Positions 1 through 8,154 of a stretch of 40,761 nucleotides of DNA are shown in pieces. The position numbers were made by a program, and so were the translations under genes. The first letter of the stretch is position 1, and every line of letters begins with the position of its first letter. Source of the stretch: Bacteroidales bacterium (GTDB taxonomy: Bacteria; Bacteroidota; Bacteroidia; Bacteroidales; Bacteroidaceae); the NCBI GenBank assembly GCA_012729225.1, contig JAAYDO010000121.1:1-40761 (forward strand). Direction: 5' to 3'. Under the pieces are notes generated by a model that was given only the letters and a program-made list of their open reading frames with translations, was not told the origin of the DNA and did not search any database.

Positions 1-49
1 GCAAAATGCGGCTTCGTGGGTGCTTGTGACAGATTTTACATCAAAAAAG

Positions 50-76
50 CGGCATAGAAAGAATCTTTCCATGCCG
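50..76 (-). terminator. Hairpin with T-run on minus strand
   Basis: A 12-bp stem (one A-C mismatch) with a 3-nt loop. Read on the minus strand it is followed by six Ts at 43-48, like an intrinsic terminator. No minus-strand gene lies immediately to its right, so it may serve readthrough or belong to a composite terminator with the next hairpin. Confidence 0.35.
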
Positions 77-95
77 TGCCTGTAAAAAAACAAAT

Positions 96-127
96 AAGAG
101 GATGTGCCTATTTTGACACACCCTCTT
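96..127 (+). terminator. Intrinsic terminator of a gene left of the window
   Basis: AAGAGGATGTG (96-106) pairs with CACACCCTCTT (117-127), one A-C mismatch, and is followed by GCTTTTT (128-134). It is placed to end a plus-strand transcript entering from the left. The same stem read on the minus strand also leads into a T-rich tract. Confidence 0.55.
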
Positions 128-224
128 GCTTTTTCATATTTCTTCCACTGTCCCCATAGGATGCAAATAAAGAGTTCCCTAATTTGAAAAAAGTGTAAAG
201 AGAAGATATTTTTCATCCAAATGA

Positions 225-256
225 TTTGTGCAAGTTTGTGATTATTAGTACATTTG
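225..256 (+). promoter_or_regulatory. Bacteroidota promoter for Tat flavodoxin gene
   Basis: TTTG at 225-228, a 20-bp spacer, and TACATTTG at 249-256 match the -33/-7 consensus. The upstream ATG at 226 falls inside the -33 box, so translation must begin at 277. Confidence 0.75.
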
Positions 257-276
257 TACATCAAAACCAAATTAAA

Positions 277-996
277 ATGGACAGAAGAGAATTTATAAAG
301 AAAGCGGGGATAGCAGCTGGTGCCATGATGCTGACCAACTCTCTGGAAGCTTTTGCAACAAACACAAACGAGAAAAATACAATGAAGGTTTTATTAATAA
401 ATGGAAGTCCACGTAATAACGGGAATACCTTTGCGGCTCTGAATGAGGCTGCCAAGGAATTGGAAAAATTAGGTGTTGAAACGGAAATAGTGAATATCGG
501 CACAAATCCTGTGCGTAGTTGTGTGGCATGCAATGCGTGCAAGGGTGGACTGAACAAATGTATTTTCGACGATGACATCTGCAACGACATCATTCAGAAG
601 ATGGAGCAATTAGATGGTCTGGTGGTTGGTTCGCCAGTCTATTACGGACAGCCCAATGGAGCAGTGCTGTCGCTGATGCAACGCATGTTCTATTCAGCCA
701 GCAACAAACTGGAGTACAAGCCAGCGGCAGGGGTGTGCGTGTGCAGAAGAGGCGGTGCCACATCGGCTTTCCAAACGCTCAACATGCCATTCCCAATGAC
801 AAACATGCCCGTAGTCACCTCACAGTACTGGAACATTGTGTATGGTGCAAGCCCTGGTGAGGCTAAGCTCGACAGAGAAGGCATGCAGACCATGCGCTCC
901 ATGGCTCAAAACATGGCATGGATGCTGAAGAGCATTGCAGCCAACCCAAACAAGCCTGAACGTGAGCGTCCACAAGGAATGAACTTCATCAGATAA
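277..996 (+). CDS. Tat-exported flavodoxin-like NAD(P)H-dependent oxidoreductase
   Basis: This 239-residue protein starts with a twin-arginine signal (DRREFIKKAG, then a hydrophobic stretch ending near SLEAFA), followed by an FMN-reductase/flavodoxin-like fold. The FMN phosphate loop is LLINGSPRNNGNT, and a cysteine cluster SCVACNACK lies about 90 residues in, as in iron-sulfur-flavoprotein-related reductases. VVGSPVYYGQPNG is the second flavin-contact loop, and the C-terminus ends in NFIR as in many relatives. The family reduces flavins, quinones or small electrophiles with NAD(P)H. The Tat signal implies it folds with cofactor in the cytoplasm and works in the periplasm. The start at 277 is fixed by the promoter at 225-256. 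It probably shares a transcript with the paralogous gene at 1123, about 125 bp downstream. The substrate is unknown. Confidence 0.85.
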   Translation: MDRREFIKKAGIAAGAMMLTNSLEAFATNTNEKNTMKVLLINGSPRNNGNTFAALNEAAKELEKLGVETEIVNIGTNPVRSCVACNACKGGLNKCIFDDDICNDIIQKMEQLDGLVVGSPVYYGQPNGAVLSLMQRMFYSASNKLEYKPAAGVCVCRRGGATSAFQTLNMPFPMTNMPVVTSQYWNIVYGASPGEAKLDREGMQTMRSMAQNMAWMLKSIAANPNKPERERPQGMNFIR

Positions 997-1122
997 GGTT
1001 GATTTATCACTCACCTTGTATGATACTTGGGACAATGTTGGCATAAAGAACATGGGCAAGGTATTGGGCAAAGGGAAAGAGGAAGAAGCAAGAATATCAG
1101 GTAAAAATATCAAATAAGAAAG

Positions 1123-1782
1123 ATGATGAAAAAGATTTTTATAATTGATGGCGGTCCTCGCAAAAACATGAATACCGCACAGATGGTTGAATCATTCACC
1201 AAAGGCGTACAGGACACAAGTAGTGAAATAGAGGTAAAGCATATCCGTCTCTACGACTACGATTTCCACGGTTGCTATGCTTGCATGGCTTGCAAGGTGA
1301 AAGGCACTAAATTTCATGACTACTGTGGTCGCAAGGATGGCATCACAGATATATTGCAAGAAGCGGCCTATGCTGATGGCATGGTATTTGCCTCACCTGT
1401 CTATTATGGAGATGTGACTGCACAGACGAAATGTTTCATTGAGCGCATCACCTTCCCATGGCTCAGCTATGAGAACTTCAGCACTAATCCTCCCAAAAAG
1501 AATATTCCCTCTGCCATTATCTATACCATGAATGCAGGCGAAGAAAACCAGGACATCATCGAAAATATGTGCCAACACAACGAATGGCTTCTTGGCATGT
1601 TTTATGAAAAACCAGACCGCATCCTTGCTAAGAGCACTAAACAAGTGAAAGACTATAGCCGCTTTGAGTTCTCAGAGGCGATGGCGCAGTCGCACGACCA
1701 ATGGCATGAAGAGCACTTCGCAGAAGAATTACAAAGCGCATACGACGCTGGCAAACGAATGGCTGAAAAAGTGATGGACTAA
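1123..1782 (+). CDS. Cytoplasmic flavodoxin-like NAD(P)H oxidoreductase
   Basis: A 219-residue paralogue of the preceding protein, without a signal peptide. FIIDGGPRKNMNT is the phosphate-binding loop, CYACMACK is the cysteine cluster near residue 50, and FASPVYYGDVTAQTKCFIER is the second flavin loop with the family's usual helix after it. It belongs to the NADPH-dependent FMN reductase / iron-sulfur-flavoprotein-like group, probably a flavin-dependent reductase of quinones or stress electrophiles. Two ATGs are adjacent (1123 and 1126); either could be used. No promoter is visible in the gap before it, so co-transcription with the Tat-exported paralogue is likely, giving a periplasmic/cytoplasmic pair. 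The convergent hairpin at 1815-1853 ends the unit. Confidence 0.85.
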   Translation: MMKKIFIIDGGPRKNMNTAQMVESFTKGVQDTSSEIEVKHIRLYDYDFHGCYACMACKVKGTKFHDYCGRKDGITDILQEAAYADGMVFASPVYYGDVTAQTKCFIERITFPWLSYENFSTNPPKKNIPSAIIYTMNAGEENQDIIENMCQHNEWLLGMFYEKPDRILAKSTKQVKDYSRFEFSEAMAQSHDQWHEEHFAEELQSAYDAGKRMAEKVMD

Positions 1783-1814
1783 TACACTAAATGATAGCCT
1801 GCAAGACAATCTTA

Positions 1815-1853
1815 TTTTCCTCGTGAGGTAAATATTCTTCCTCACGAGGAAAA
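1815..1853. terminator. Bidirectional terminator between convergent genes
   Basis: A perfect 14-bp stem TTTTCCTCGTGAGG / CCTCACGAGGAAAA with an 11-nt loop. The A/T tails on both sides let it work for the plus-strand oxidoreductase unit and the minus-strand cation transporter. Confidence 0.8.
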
Positions 1854-1944
1854 TGAAAACACTCTTTCTACTCCTCCACAATCCTTACTATACAATAGCA
1901 CACAGAAAAGAACATCTCCAGAGAAATATTTCTGTCTTACATCC

Positions 1945-3051
1945 CTATTCCTCGCTGAAATTATGATCAACAACAATGTTGAATGTATAATCGGGATAAT
2001 ACCCCAGAAGGAAATCAACCAGTGAAGAACACAACTCCTCATCATTCTCCACATCATAATCCGGCATGATGTCAAAGGTGATGATCTTTCTCGACAAGTC
2101 CACAAAGAAAGCATGTGCAGAATGGATACCTTCATAACCGAGCACATGGTTCATCACGTCATGTTGCATTTGTGCCACAATCGTCTCTCCCGTATTGATG
2201 GCATAGAACCCAACTGTAGCGATGATTCCAAACTTGCCGTAGAGTCGCTCCGAGATTCTACGACCCAGCAGATGAATGGCTGATGCAGAGGTGGTATCCC
2301 TCACACTGACATGCAGTGAACCTATCATGGTGTCAGGTCCATAGGTGTGAAGAATCAGGTCAAACACACCATTCACACCCTCAAAAGCCATCACTTCCTC
2401 CTTGATGCGAGTGACCAACTCACCCGATATGCGACTTCCCAACAACTCATTGATAGGTGACTTCAGCATCTCCACACCCGACTTGATGATGACCAACGAA
2501 ATGACTGTACCCAGAATACCATCAATGGAAACATTCCACATGAGCGTGATGACGGCTGAAACCAATGTTGCCAAAGTGATGACAGCATCAAAGAGCGCAT
2601 CTGCCCCGCTGGCTGTAAGCGCATCACTTTTCAGTTGCTTGCCCTTCCCCTTCACGTAGCGACCTAACACCAACTTCACTACGATGGCCACAGCAATGAT
2701 GACAAGTGTCAATGGAGTATAGTCCGGCTGGGTAGGACTAAATATCTTCTTCACAGACTCCACCAACGAACTGATGCCCGCCACAAGGACAATCACCGAG
2801 ATGATGATGGCTGAAAAATACTCCACTCTTCCATATCCAAAAGGATGCATACGGTCGGCTGGCCGTTCGGACAGTTTTGTTCCAAGAATGGTGATGACTG
2901 ACGACAGCGCATCACTGAGGTTATTCACAGCATCCATAATGATGGCTATTGAGCCGGCAAGCACACCGACCACTGCCTTAAAGGCAGCGAGCAACACATT
3001 GGCTACTATTCCGACCACACTGGTGCGGATGATTTCTTTTTTTCTGTTCAT
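1945..3051 (-). CDS. Cation diffusion facilitator (CDF) metal efflux transporter
   Basis: A 368-residue inner-membrane antiporter of the CDF family, exporting divalent metal in exchange for protons. Six transmembrane helices occupy roughly residues 10-190 and a cytoplasmic dimerisation domain follows (about 205-290), with a further C-terminal stretch of about 80 residues. The metal-site pair in helix 2 is N43/D47 (NNLSD) and in helix 5 is D151/D155 (DALFD). A DxxxD in helix 5 instead of HxxxD resembles the manganese-type CDFs such as pneumococcal MntE more than zinc/iron FieF, so Mn(II) is a reasonable guess. HPFGYGRVE is a conserved CDF loop motif. I chose the ATG at 3051 because the longer frame (from 3087) adds a tail unlike CDF N-termini. 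A -7-like box lies about 105 bp upstream. Confidence 0.88.
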   Translation of the reverse strand: MNRKKEIIRTSVVGIVANVLLAAFKAVVGVLAGSIAIIMDAVNNLSDALSSVITILGTKLSERPADRMHPFGYGRVEYFSAIIISVIVLVAGISSLVESVKKIFSPTQPDYTPLTLVIIAVAIVVKLVLGRYVKGKGKQLKSDALTASGADALFDAVITLATLVSAVITLMWNVSIDGILGTVISLVIIKSGVEMLKSPINELLGSRISGELVTRIKEEVMAFEGVNGVFDLILHTYGPDTMIGSLHVSVRDTTSASAIHLLGRRISERLYGKFGIIATVGFYAINTGETIVAQMQHDVMNHVLGYEGIHSAHAFFVDLSRKIITFDIMPDYDVENDEELCSSLVDFLLGYYPDYTFNIVVDHNFSEE

Positions 3052-3159
3052 ATCTTCATGTTGATAGCAGCATGCCGAATCTGGCATGGCTGTAGTCTAT
3101 CATGTGGTTATCTGTTTCAAACAAAATGCGTCAAACGACATGGTACAGCATTCATGTTG

Positions 3160-3167
3160 CAAAGGTA
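3160..3167 (-). promoter_or_regulatory. Putative -7 box for CDF gene
   Basis: TACCTTTG on the minus strand matches TAnnTTTG. No convincing TTTG sits 19-20 bp upstream, so this is a weaker call. It would give a leader of about 105 nt. Confidence 0.4.
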
Positions 3168-3415
3168 ATACAAATTCTCTTACGATGACAGTCCTTTACA
3201 CACCATATTGTAGTATTTCCTTCCTATTTTCATCTCAAACAGAAAATATGCAAGGATTTACACACCTTTTGCTGATACATCTTCATGTGAATGCAGGCAA
3301 CAAGAAAACCCCTACATGCCATGTTGCCCAACATGACATCCGAAGGCATGATTGCCCTATTCTTATTTAAATAAAGGTTAAAATTGAGAAAAAAGGAAAA
3401 ATAACATAAGAATAA

Positions 3416-3447
3416 TTTGGATAAATGTAAATTATACTTTACTTTTG
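3416..3447 (+). promoter_or_regulatory. Promoter for membrane protein/HTH pair
   Basis: TTTG at 3416-3419, a 20-bp spacer, and TACTTTTG at 3440-3447. The first codon at 3492 follows about 45 bp later. Confidence 0.7.
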
Positions 3448-3491
3448 CACCACTATACTTTAACAAAAGCATGTCAAACTTATCAAATTAG

Positions 3492-3971
3492 ATGCGTATG
3501 AAAACAAGAACATTCCTTTTTCCCTACTGGTGTCAAAAGACAGGCTGGTGGCTTGCAGCGGTTTCCCTCATCTGGTGGATAACCATTATTATACGGGCTC
3601 TCTTAGATAGCGAGAATTGCGTAGAAATGCCAGACTGGATGATACAGCCTACATTATTCTTATCATTCATTCTTCCTTCCGCTGCGTTATTCCTGGTTTG
3701 CCTGTCCAGAGAAAAGCAAGAGGATGAATATATAGAGTACATCAGATCTCGCTCGGTGTTTGTTGTCGCAATCATAGGGTTCATTACCGCACTGATCTAT
3801 TTTCCTTTCACAAATATTGGTGTCAGGTTGTTAGAGTTCTCAGAATACAAGACATACATGGTGTATATCCAAATATTCATAAACCCAATCATTCTCACAT
3901 TGCTGTATCTCATCATTTTCAAGGGATCTCTATTTATTAACTGGATCAAATCTCACAATGATGGACAATAA
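3492..3971 (+). CDS. Small four-helix membrane protein
   Basis: A 159-residue protein with a short basic N-terminus and four predicted membrane spans (about residues 16-38, 52-70, 88-106 and 124-146). No catalytic motif is visible and I cannot assign a family with confidence. Its stop overlaps the start of a 65-residue Xre-type regulator by 14 bp. This coupling of a small multi-span protein with a small HTH protein recurs in many bacteria (for example DUF2975-type proteins with YozG-like regulators); the membrane protein may be the regulator's target or sensor, which is inference. The start at 3492 lies well placed behind the promoter; the next ATG (3498) is equally possible. Confidence 0.7.
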   Translation: MRMKTRTFLFPYWCQKTGWWLAAVSLIWWITIIIRALLDSENCVEMPDWMIQPTLFLSFILPSAALFLVCLSREKQEDEYIEYIRSRSVFVVAIIGFITALIYFPFTNIGVRLLEFSEYKTYMVYIQIFINPIILTLLYLIIFKGSLFINWIKSHNDGQ

Positions 3972-4155
3972 TCTAAGAGTGGAGCGTGCCATCAAGCGTA
4001 TCAGTCAGGCACAACTGGCAGAGGCTATAGGCGTGAGCCGACAAACGATATTCGCCATTGAAAACAACAAATTTGTGCCAAGCACTGAATTGGCCTTGAA
4101 ACTATCTGCCTATTTTGGCAAAACGGTGAACGAATTGTTTTGGCTGACAGATTGA
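3958..4155 (+). CDS. Small Xre/Cro-type HTH regulator (YozG-like)
   Basis: A 65-residue DNA-binding protein consisting of one Xre-type helix-turn-helix: QAQLAEAIGVSRQTIFAIENNKFVPSTELALKLSAYFG is the classic five-helix core. The short C-terminal TVNELFWL resembles YozG-like regulators, which are commonly encoded beside small membrane proteins. It overlaps the upstream gene by 14 bp, so the two are translationally coupled and made from one promoter at 3416-3447. Autoregulation is plausible but no operator is evident. The double ATG (3958/3961) leaves the first residue uncertain. A strong hairpin at 4182 ends the transcript. Confidence 0.85.
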   Translation: MMDNNLRVERAIKRISQAQLAEAIGVSRQTIFAIENNKFVPSTELALKLSAYFGKTVNELFWLTD

Positions 4156-4181
4156 GTGTTTATGCCAACAGAAAAGACAAA

Positions 4182-4220
4182 GAGAGAGGAGTGAGTCCAC
4201 AAGGGATTCACTCCTCTCTC
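4182..4220 (+). terminator. Terminator hairpin after HTH gene
   Basis: A 17-bp stem with one G-T wobble (4182-4198 with 4204-4220) and loop ACAAG, followed by CTTTC. The stem is very strong and the T-tract is short. Confidence 0.65.
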
Positions 4221-4378
4221 CTTTCACGTGGCTTGACATATTTGCCAACTCCTACCTACTCTTCACTTGCTTTCCCAAAGGAAACCCCTATGTCTTTCCC
4301 GCTAAAACAATGTATTAATCTAATAAACAACAACTTATGAATCCTTGAAAACAAACCATTATTAATGCGAAAATGAAG

Positions 4379-4458
4379 CTTTGTTCGTTGGCCATCGCAG
4401 CATTGTTCATTGACCATCGCAACATTGTTCGTTGGTCATCGTAGCATTGTTCGTTTTT
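4379..4458 (+). repeat. 22-bp tandem repeat array, locus A
   Basis: Three full units and a partial fourth, each starting CATTGTTC or CTTTGTTC and ending near CATCGCAG, with units at 4379, 4401, 4423 and 4445. The period is exactly 22 bp. It lies between the convergent HTH and M16 genes. The upstream flank has GCGAAAATGAAG, similar to the GAAAACGCA flank of loci B and C. The period is not a multiple of three and there is no open frame, so it is not coding. The same repeat type recurs at 20582-20679 and 29641-29758. Confidence 0.85.
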
Positions 4459-4486
4459 CCGCAAGGTTTTATTCGAAAAACAAAGC

Positions 4487-5605
4487 CTATCCCTTCACCA
4501 TCTGAGCCAGCAGAATGGAGATGTCGAACTCGGTTGGAGAATCAACACTGTCATTGTTGGGAAGAACCGAGAAGACCACGAATTTGTTGTCTCCTGCTAT
4601 CTCTCGGAGAGCCTGATTGACCTCCTTGACCGACACACGGTTGGCTATGCCCTGCATGAGGTTGAAGTAAGACTCCGCACTGGCAAGCGGCTCGTTGTGG
4701 AGAAAATGATTGAGACAGTCCTGGCTGAGAGCATCATTGGTCTTCTGGCTATCAAGGATAGATGCCTTACAGTCATCGAGGATAGATAGGCGAGCCTGCT
4801 CATACTCTGTAGCAGAGAAACCCTTGCGCACAGCACGAAGCATTTCACGATAGAGACCAGCAACGGTCTTATCCACATCCTTCTCAGAAGAGATGGCCTG
4901 ACCTGTGAGGCTGTGCTTGCTCTTGTCAAAGAAGAACTCGCCATTGCTGAACTGAGCGGAGGTGAAGGGAACTTGGGCCGACTGCTGTATCTGCTGTAGG
5001 CGTGCATTCATCATCTTTACCACAGCCAGAAGCTTATACTCGTGGAAGAGATAAGAAATGTCGCCTCGCTTCTCTCGTGGGTAGCCATCGTGCTTGTAAT
5101 AGATATAGGTGATGGCATCTGTTCGGTTCTCGTCTTTCGCCACACGAACCATAGGGATGAATGCCGCAGCCTTCTGCTGTTCGCTTGTCTTAGAAGTCTT
5201 CTTGACAGGAACAGAAGCGAAGATTTCCCTAATCTTATTTTCTACAGTTTCCACATCCACATCACCTGCTACAACAATAGCCTGTTGATTGGGCAGAGAT
5301 GCAATCTGACCATCAGCCCAGCAGTGGAGAGCCACAAGCGAAGAATCTACCGCAGAAGGACGGTTGGATACATCCACATTGTTGATCTGATAGGTGTTGC
5401 CCTCCTGAAGGTATGCGCCCTCACGACGAGCAATACAGAAGTTTGCCTTGCCCGACGACTGGGTGTTTGGACGGATGTAGTATGTCATGCCGTTGCCAAG
5501 AGTGCCCACACGCACGGTTGGATCCACAGGAATTGGTTGAACCTGTGCATAAGACGCAACTGTAACCATCATTGTTGCGATTGAGGTGATAACTGATTTT
5601 CTCAT
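4487..5605 (-). CDS. Compact M16-family protein lacking the HxxEH zinc site
   Basis: A 372-residue exported protein: signal peptide MRKSVITSIATMMVTVASYA, then an M16 (pitrilysin/insulinase-like) N-domain opening with VGTLGNGMTYYIRPN. Family members then have HxxEH near residue 75, but here GAYLQEGN runs straight into TYQINNVDVSNRPSAVDSSL, so the segment carrying the zinc ligands is absent. A second internal gap joins ALHCWADGQIAS to QAIVVAGDVDVETVE. The M16_C-type domain (about 110-350) is intact. Full-length Bacteroidota M16 proteins are about 900 residues or more; this is one half-unit. It cannot be a zinc protease and may act as a non-catalytic partner or binding protein, as in heterodimeric M16 enzymes, although no active partner is in the window. 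The start (5605 or 5608) is chosen from the signal peptide. Confidence 0.8.
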   Translation of the reverse strand: MRKSVITSIATMMVTVASYAQVQPIPVDPTVRVGTLGNGMTYYIRPNTQSSGKANFCIARREGAYLQEGNTYQINNVDVSNRPSAVDSSLVALHCWADGQIASLPNQQAIVVAGDVDVETVENKIREIFASVPVKKTSKTSEQQKAAAFIPMVRVAKDENRTDAITYIYYKHDGYPREKRGDISYLFHEYKLLAVVKMMNARLQQIQQSAQVPFTSAQFSNGEFFFDKSKHSLTGQAISSEKDVDKTVAGLYREMLRAVRKGFSATEYEQARLSILDDCKASILDSQKTNDALSQDCLNHFLHNEPLASAESYFNLMQGIANRVSVKEVNQALREIAGDNKFVVFSVLPNNDSVDSPTEFDISILLAQMVKG

Positions 5606-5702
5606 CATTGTAGTTTTTAGATGTTTGACGTTAAATGTTTGATGTTTCAATGTTTAATCTCAATGGACTGACTGTTGATTGCCTTCCTTCTTGATTTCGA
5701 TG

Positions 5703-5733
5703 CAAAGTTATGGACTTTCCCATTCACTGCAAA
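5703..5733 (-). promoter_or_regulatory. Promoter for M16-like gene
   Basis: On the minus strand TTTG (5730-5733), exactly 19 bp, then TAACTTTG (5703-5710). The leader is about 95 nt. Confidence 0.75.
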
Positions 5734-5900
5734 ATAAAAACAAGAAAATTTTATTGTTTTACGATATTTTTTTATCAGTTAGCATTTATATATTATCGTT
5801 ATATAGTTCTTTAAGACAAAGAGGCAAATGACAGGGAGCAATCATTGGATTTCAAGTACCGTGTATGGACTCTAAAAGACTTTTTTATGATGAAAGCAAA

Positions 5901-5937
5901 AAAGGAGCATGTCCTTGATGTGAAGGCATGCTCCTTT
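5901..5937 (-). terminator. Terminator of clpB
   Basis: 11-bp perfect stem AAAGGAGCATG / CATGCTCCTTT with a 15-nt loop. On the minus strand it is followed by TTTGCTTTC. It lies about 45 bp after the clpB stop. Confidence 0.7.
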
Positions 5938-5983
5938 GAAAGAGTATATGGACTGTATATATATAATATGTGTAGTGAATGCG

Positions 5984-8071
5984 CTACTGAGCAAAGATGA
6001 GTTCATCACCTTGGGCATTGACCACTACAGGCTTTTCACGAAGAATCTCACCATTAATAATCTTCTTGGAAAGTGCATTGAGCAATTTGTCCTGTATAGC
6101 CCGCTTGACAGGCCGTGCACCAAACTGAGGGTCAAACCCAACCTTGGCAATGACAGCAATGGCATCGTCTGTGACCTGAAGCGTGATGTCGTTCTGACTG
6201 ACCATCTTGACCACTCGTTCCACCTGCAACTTGACAATCTGACGAATCTCTGCCTCGTTGAGAGGAGTGAAGGTGATAATATCGTCTATACGGTTGAGGA
6301 ACTCTGGACGGAATATGGAGCGCAGTTGCTCTTTCTGGGCATTGCTGGTCATGATGATGATGGTGTTCTTGAAATTGACCACACGTCCTTTGTTGTCGGT
6401 GAGTCGTCCATCGTCCAATACCTGCAAGAGAGTGTTGAACACATCTGGGTGCGCTTTTTCTATCTCATCAAAAAGCACTACAGAATATGGCTTACGCCGC
6501 ACAGACTCCGTGAGTTGTCCGCCTTCCTCATATCCAACATATCCTGGAGGCGCACCAATAAGACGGGTGACACTGAACTTTTCCTGATATTCGCTCATGT
6601 CTATTCGAGTCATCATTGAATCATCGTCAAAGAGATAGTCGGCCAATGCTTTAGCAAGTTCTGTCTTACCTACACCTGTAGTGCCGAGGAAGATAAAACT
6701 TCCAATAGGTCGCTTAGGGTCTTGAAGACCTGCACGAGAACGGCGAACAGCATCACTCACAGCACGAATCGCCTCGTCTTGACCTATCACACGCTTGTGG
6801 AGTTCCTCTTCCAGATGCACCAACTTGGTACGCTCTGAGGTTTGCATCTTGCTGACAGGAATGCCTGTCCAACGACTGACCACATCGGCTATGTCATCGC
6901 TATCCACCTCTTCCTTCACAAGAGCAGCCCCACCCTGTGCCTCAGACAATTTAGTCTGAATAGCCTTGATGTCCTCTTCCAGATGCTGAAGTCTGCCATA
7001 GCGAATCTCTGCCACTCGGCCATAATTGCCCTCACGTTCGGCCTTGTCTGCCTCAAACCTGAGTTGCTCTATCTGCTGCTTGTCACTCTGTATTTGGTTG
7101 AGGAGTGCCTTCTCTCCCTCCCATTTGCTGCGCTGCTTCTGTTCATCAGCCTTGAGTGTGTCTATAATCTTGTTGAGTTCAGCCAACTTCTCCTTATCGC
7201 CCTCACGCTTGATAGCCTCACGCTCTATTTCCAACTGCTTGAGACGACGACTAAGCTCGTCTATCTCCTCCGGCACAGAGTCGCGCTCCATACGTAGTTT
7301 TGCGGCCGCCTCATCCATCAGGTCTATAGCTTTATCTGGCAGAAAACGGTCTGTGATGTAACGATTGGAGAATTCCACAGCCGCTATGATGGCTTCATCC
7401 TTGATACGCACCTTGTGGTGGTTCTCATAGCGTTCCTTCAATCCACGAAGGATAGAGATGCTGGACGGCACGTCTGGCTCATCAACCATGACTGTTTGGA
7501 ATCTACGCTCAAGCGCCTTATCCTTCTCAAAGTATTTCTGATACTCATCGAGAGTGGTAGCACCGATGGAGCGCAATTCACCACGCGCAAGGGCTGGCTT
7601 GAGGATGTTGGCAGCATCCATAGCCCCACTCGTCTGGCCTGCACCCACAAGAGTGTGAATCTCATCAATGAAGAGGATGATCTGACCCTGGCTTTCCACC
7701 ACAGCCTTGACCACTGCCTTCAGGCGTTCCTCAAATTCACCTTGATATTTAGCACCAGCAATGAGAGCACCCATATCGAGCGAATAGAGTTGCTTGTCCT
7801 TCAGGTTTTCGGGCACATCACCACGCACAATTCTACCTGCAAGACCTTCCACTATAGCGGTCTTGCCTGTGCCTGGTTCACCAATCAATATAGGATTGTT
7901 CTTCGTGCGACGACTAAGAATCTGCAAAATACGTCTGATTTCCTCGTCACGACCAATGACAGGATCGAGTTTTCCGCTCTTAGCTCGCTCTACGAGATTC
8001 GTTGCATACTTCTCAAGAACCTCCTTGCCAGATGGTTGCTGGCTTTGATAGTTTTGATTATTGGAGTTCAT
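5984..8071 (-). CDS. clpB: ClpB disaggregase, short form without N domain
   Basis: A 695-residue Hsp100 chaperone that threads aggregated protein through its hexamer with DnaK help. NBD1: Walker A GEPGTGKT (64-71), pore loop [11 protein letters not shown] (107-117), Walker B ILFIDE (132-137). The M-domain coiled coil runs about 265-385. NBD2: Walker A GTTGVGKT (463-470), pore loop GYVGYEEGG (510-518), Walker B VVLFDE (531-536), sensor-1 N577, sensor-2 GAR (651-653). Typical ClpB has about 860 residues; the N domain of about 145 residues is missing and the protein starts with a short NQ-rich tail before GKEVLEKY. About 20-25 residues normally found between MTSN and RPEFLNRID are also missing. 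No N-domain sequence exists upstream, where the S41 gene ends 83 bp away, so this is a native short form. No -7 box is seen in that gap; it may be co-transcribed with the S41 gene. Confidence 0.92.
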   Translation of the reverse strand: MNSNNQNYQSQQPSGKEVLEKYATNLVERAKSGKLDPVIGRDEEIRRILQILSRRTKNNPILIGEPGTGKTAIVEGLAGRIVRGDVPENLKDKQLYSLDMGALIAGAKYQGEFEERLKAVVKAVVESQGQIILFIDEIHTLVGAGQTSGAMDAANILKPALARGELRSIGATTLDEYQKYFEKDKALERRFQTVMVDEPDVPSSISILRGLKERYENHHKVRIKDEAIIAAVEFSNRYITDRFLPDKAIDLMDEAAAKLRMERDSVPEEIDELSRRLKQLEIEREAIKREGDKEKLAELNKIIDTLKADEQKQRSKWEGEKALLNQIQSDKQQIEQLRFEADKAEREGNYGRVAEIRYGRLQHLEEDIKAIQTKLSEAQGGAALVKEEVDSDDIADVVSRWTGIPVSKMQTSERTKLVHLEEELHKRVIGQDEAIRAVSDAVRRSRAGLQDPKRPIGSFIFLGTTGVGKTELAKALADYLFDDDSMMTRIDMSEYQEKFSVTRLIGAPPGYVGYEEGGQLTESVRRKPYSVVLFDEIEKAHPDVFNTLLQVLDDGRLTDNKGRVVNFKNTIIIMTSNAQKEQLRSIFRPEFLNRIDDIITFTPLNEAEIRQIVKLQVERVVKMVSQNDITLQVTDDAIAVIAKVGFDPQFGARPVKRAIQDKLLNALSKKIINGEILREKPVVVNAQGDELIFAQ

Positions 8072-8154
8072 AGTTGCAATTGTTTTGAGTTTTTACTACT
8101 CAAGCCTCTATGCAACTAAGAGTCCAAGAACATTTCTTCTGCCTTTCTGTCCTA

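Larger units (their letters stand above)
3052..3491. other. Divergent intergenic region
   Basis: 440 bp between two divergently transcribed genes. It holds the putative CDF -7 box at 3160 and the promoter at 3416-3447. I see no further gene or repeat; the short open frames here look fortuitous. Confidence 0.6.
5606..5983. other. Intergenic region between M16-like gene and clpB
   Basis: 378 bp holding the M16 promoter (5703-5733) and the clpB terminator (5901-5937). The stretch 5740-5890 is AT-rich and I see no gene or repeat in it. Confidence 0.6.

Noticed and set aside
995-1117. 40-codon open stretch between the two oxidoreductase genes
   Set aside because: It reads like protein (YDTWDNVGIKNMGKVLGKG) and might be a remnant of a third flavodoxin gene, but lacks a proper start and is too short to support.
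4379-4458. 22-bp arrays as a CRISPR array
   Set aside because: There are no conserved repeats separated by unique spacers of CRISPR length; the whole 22-bp unit is conserved, and no cas genes are present.
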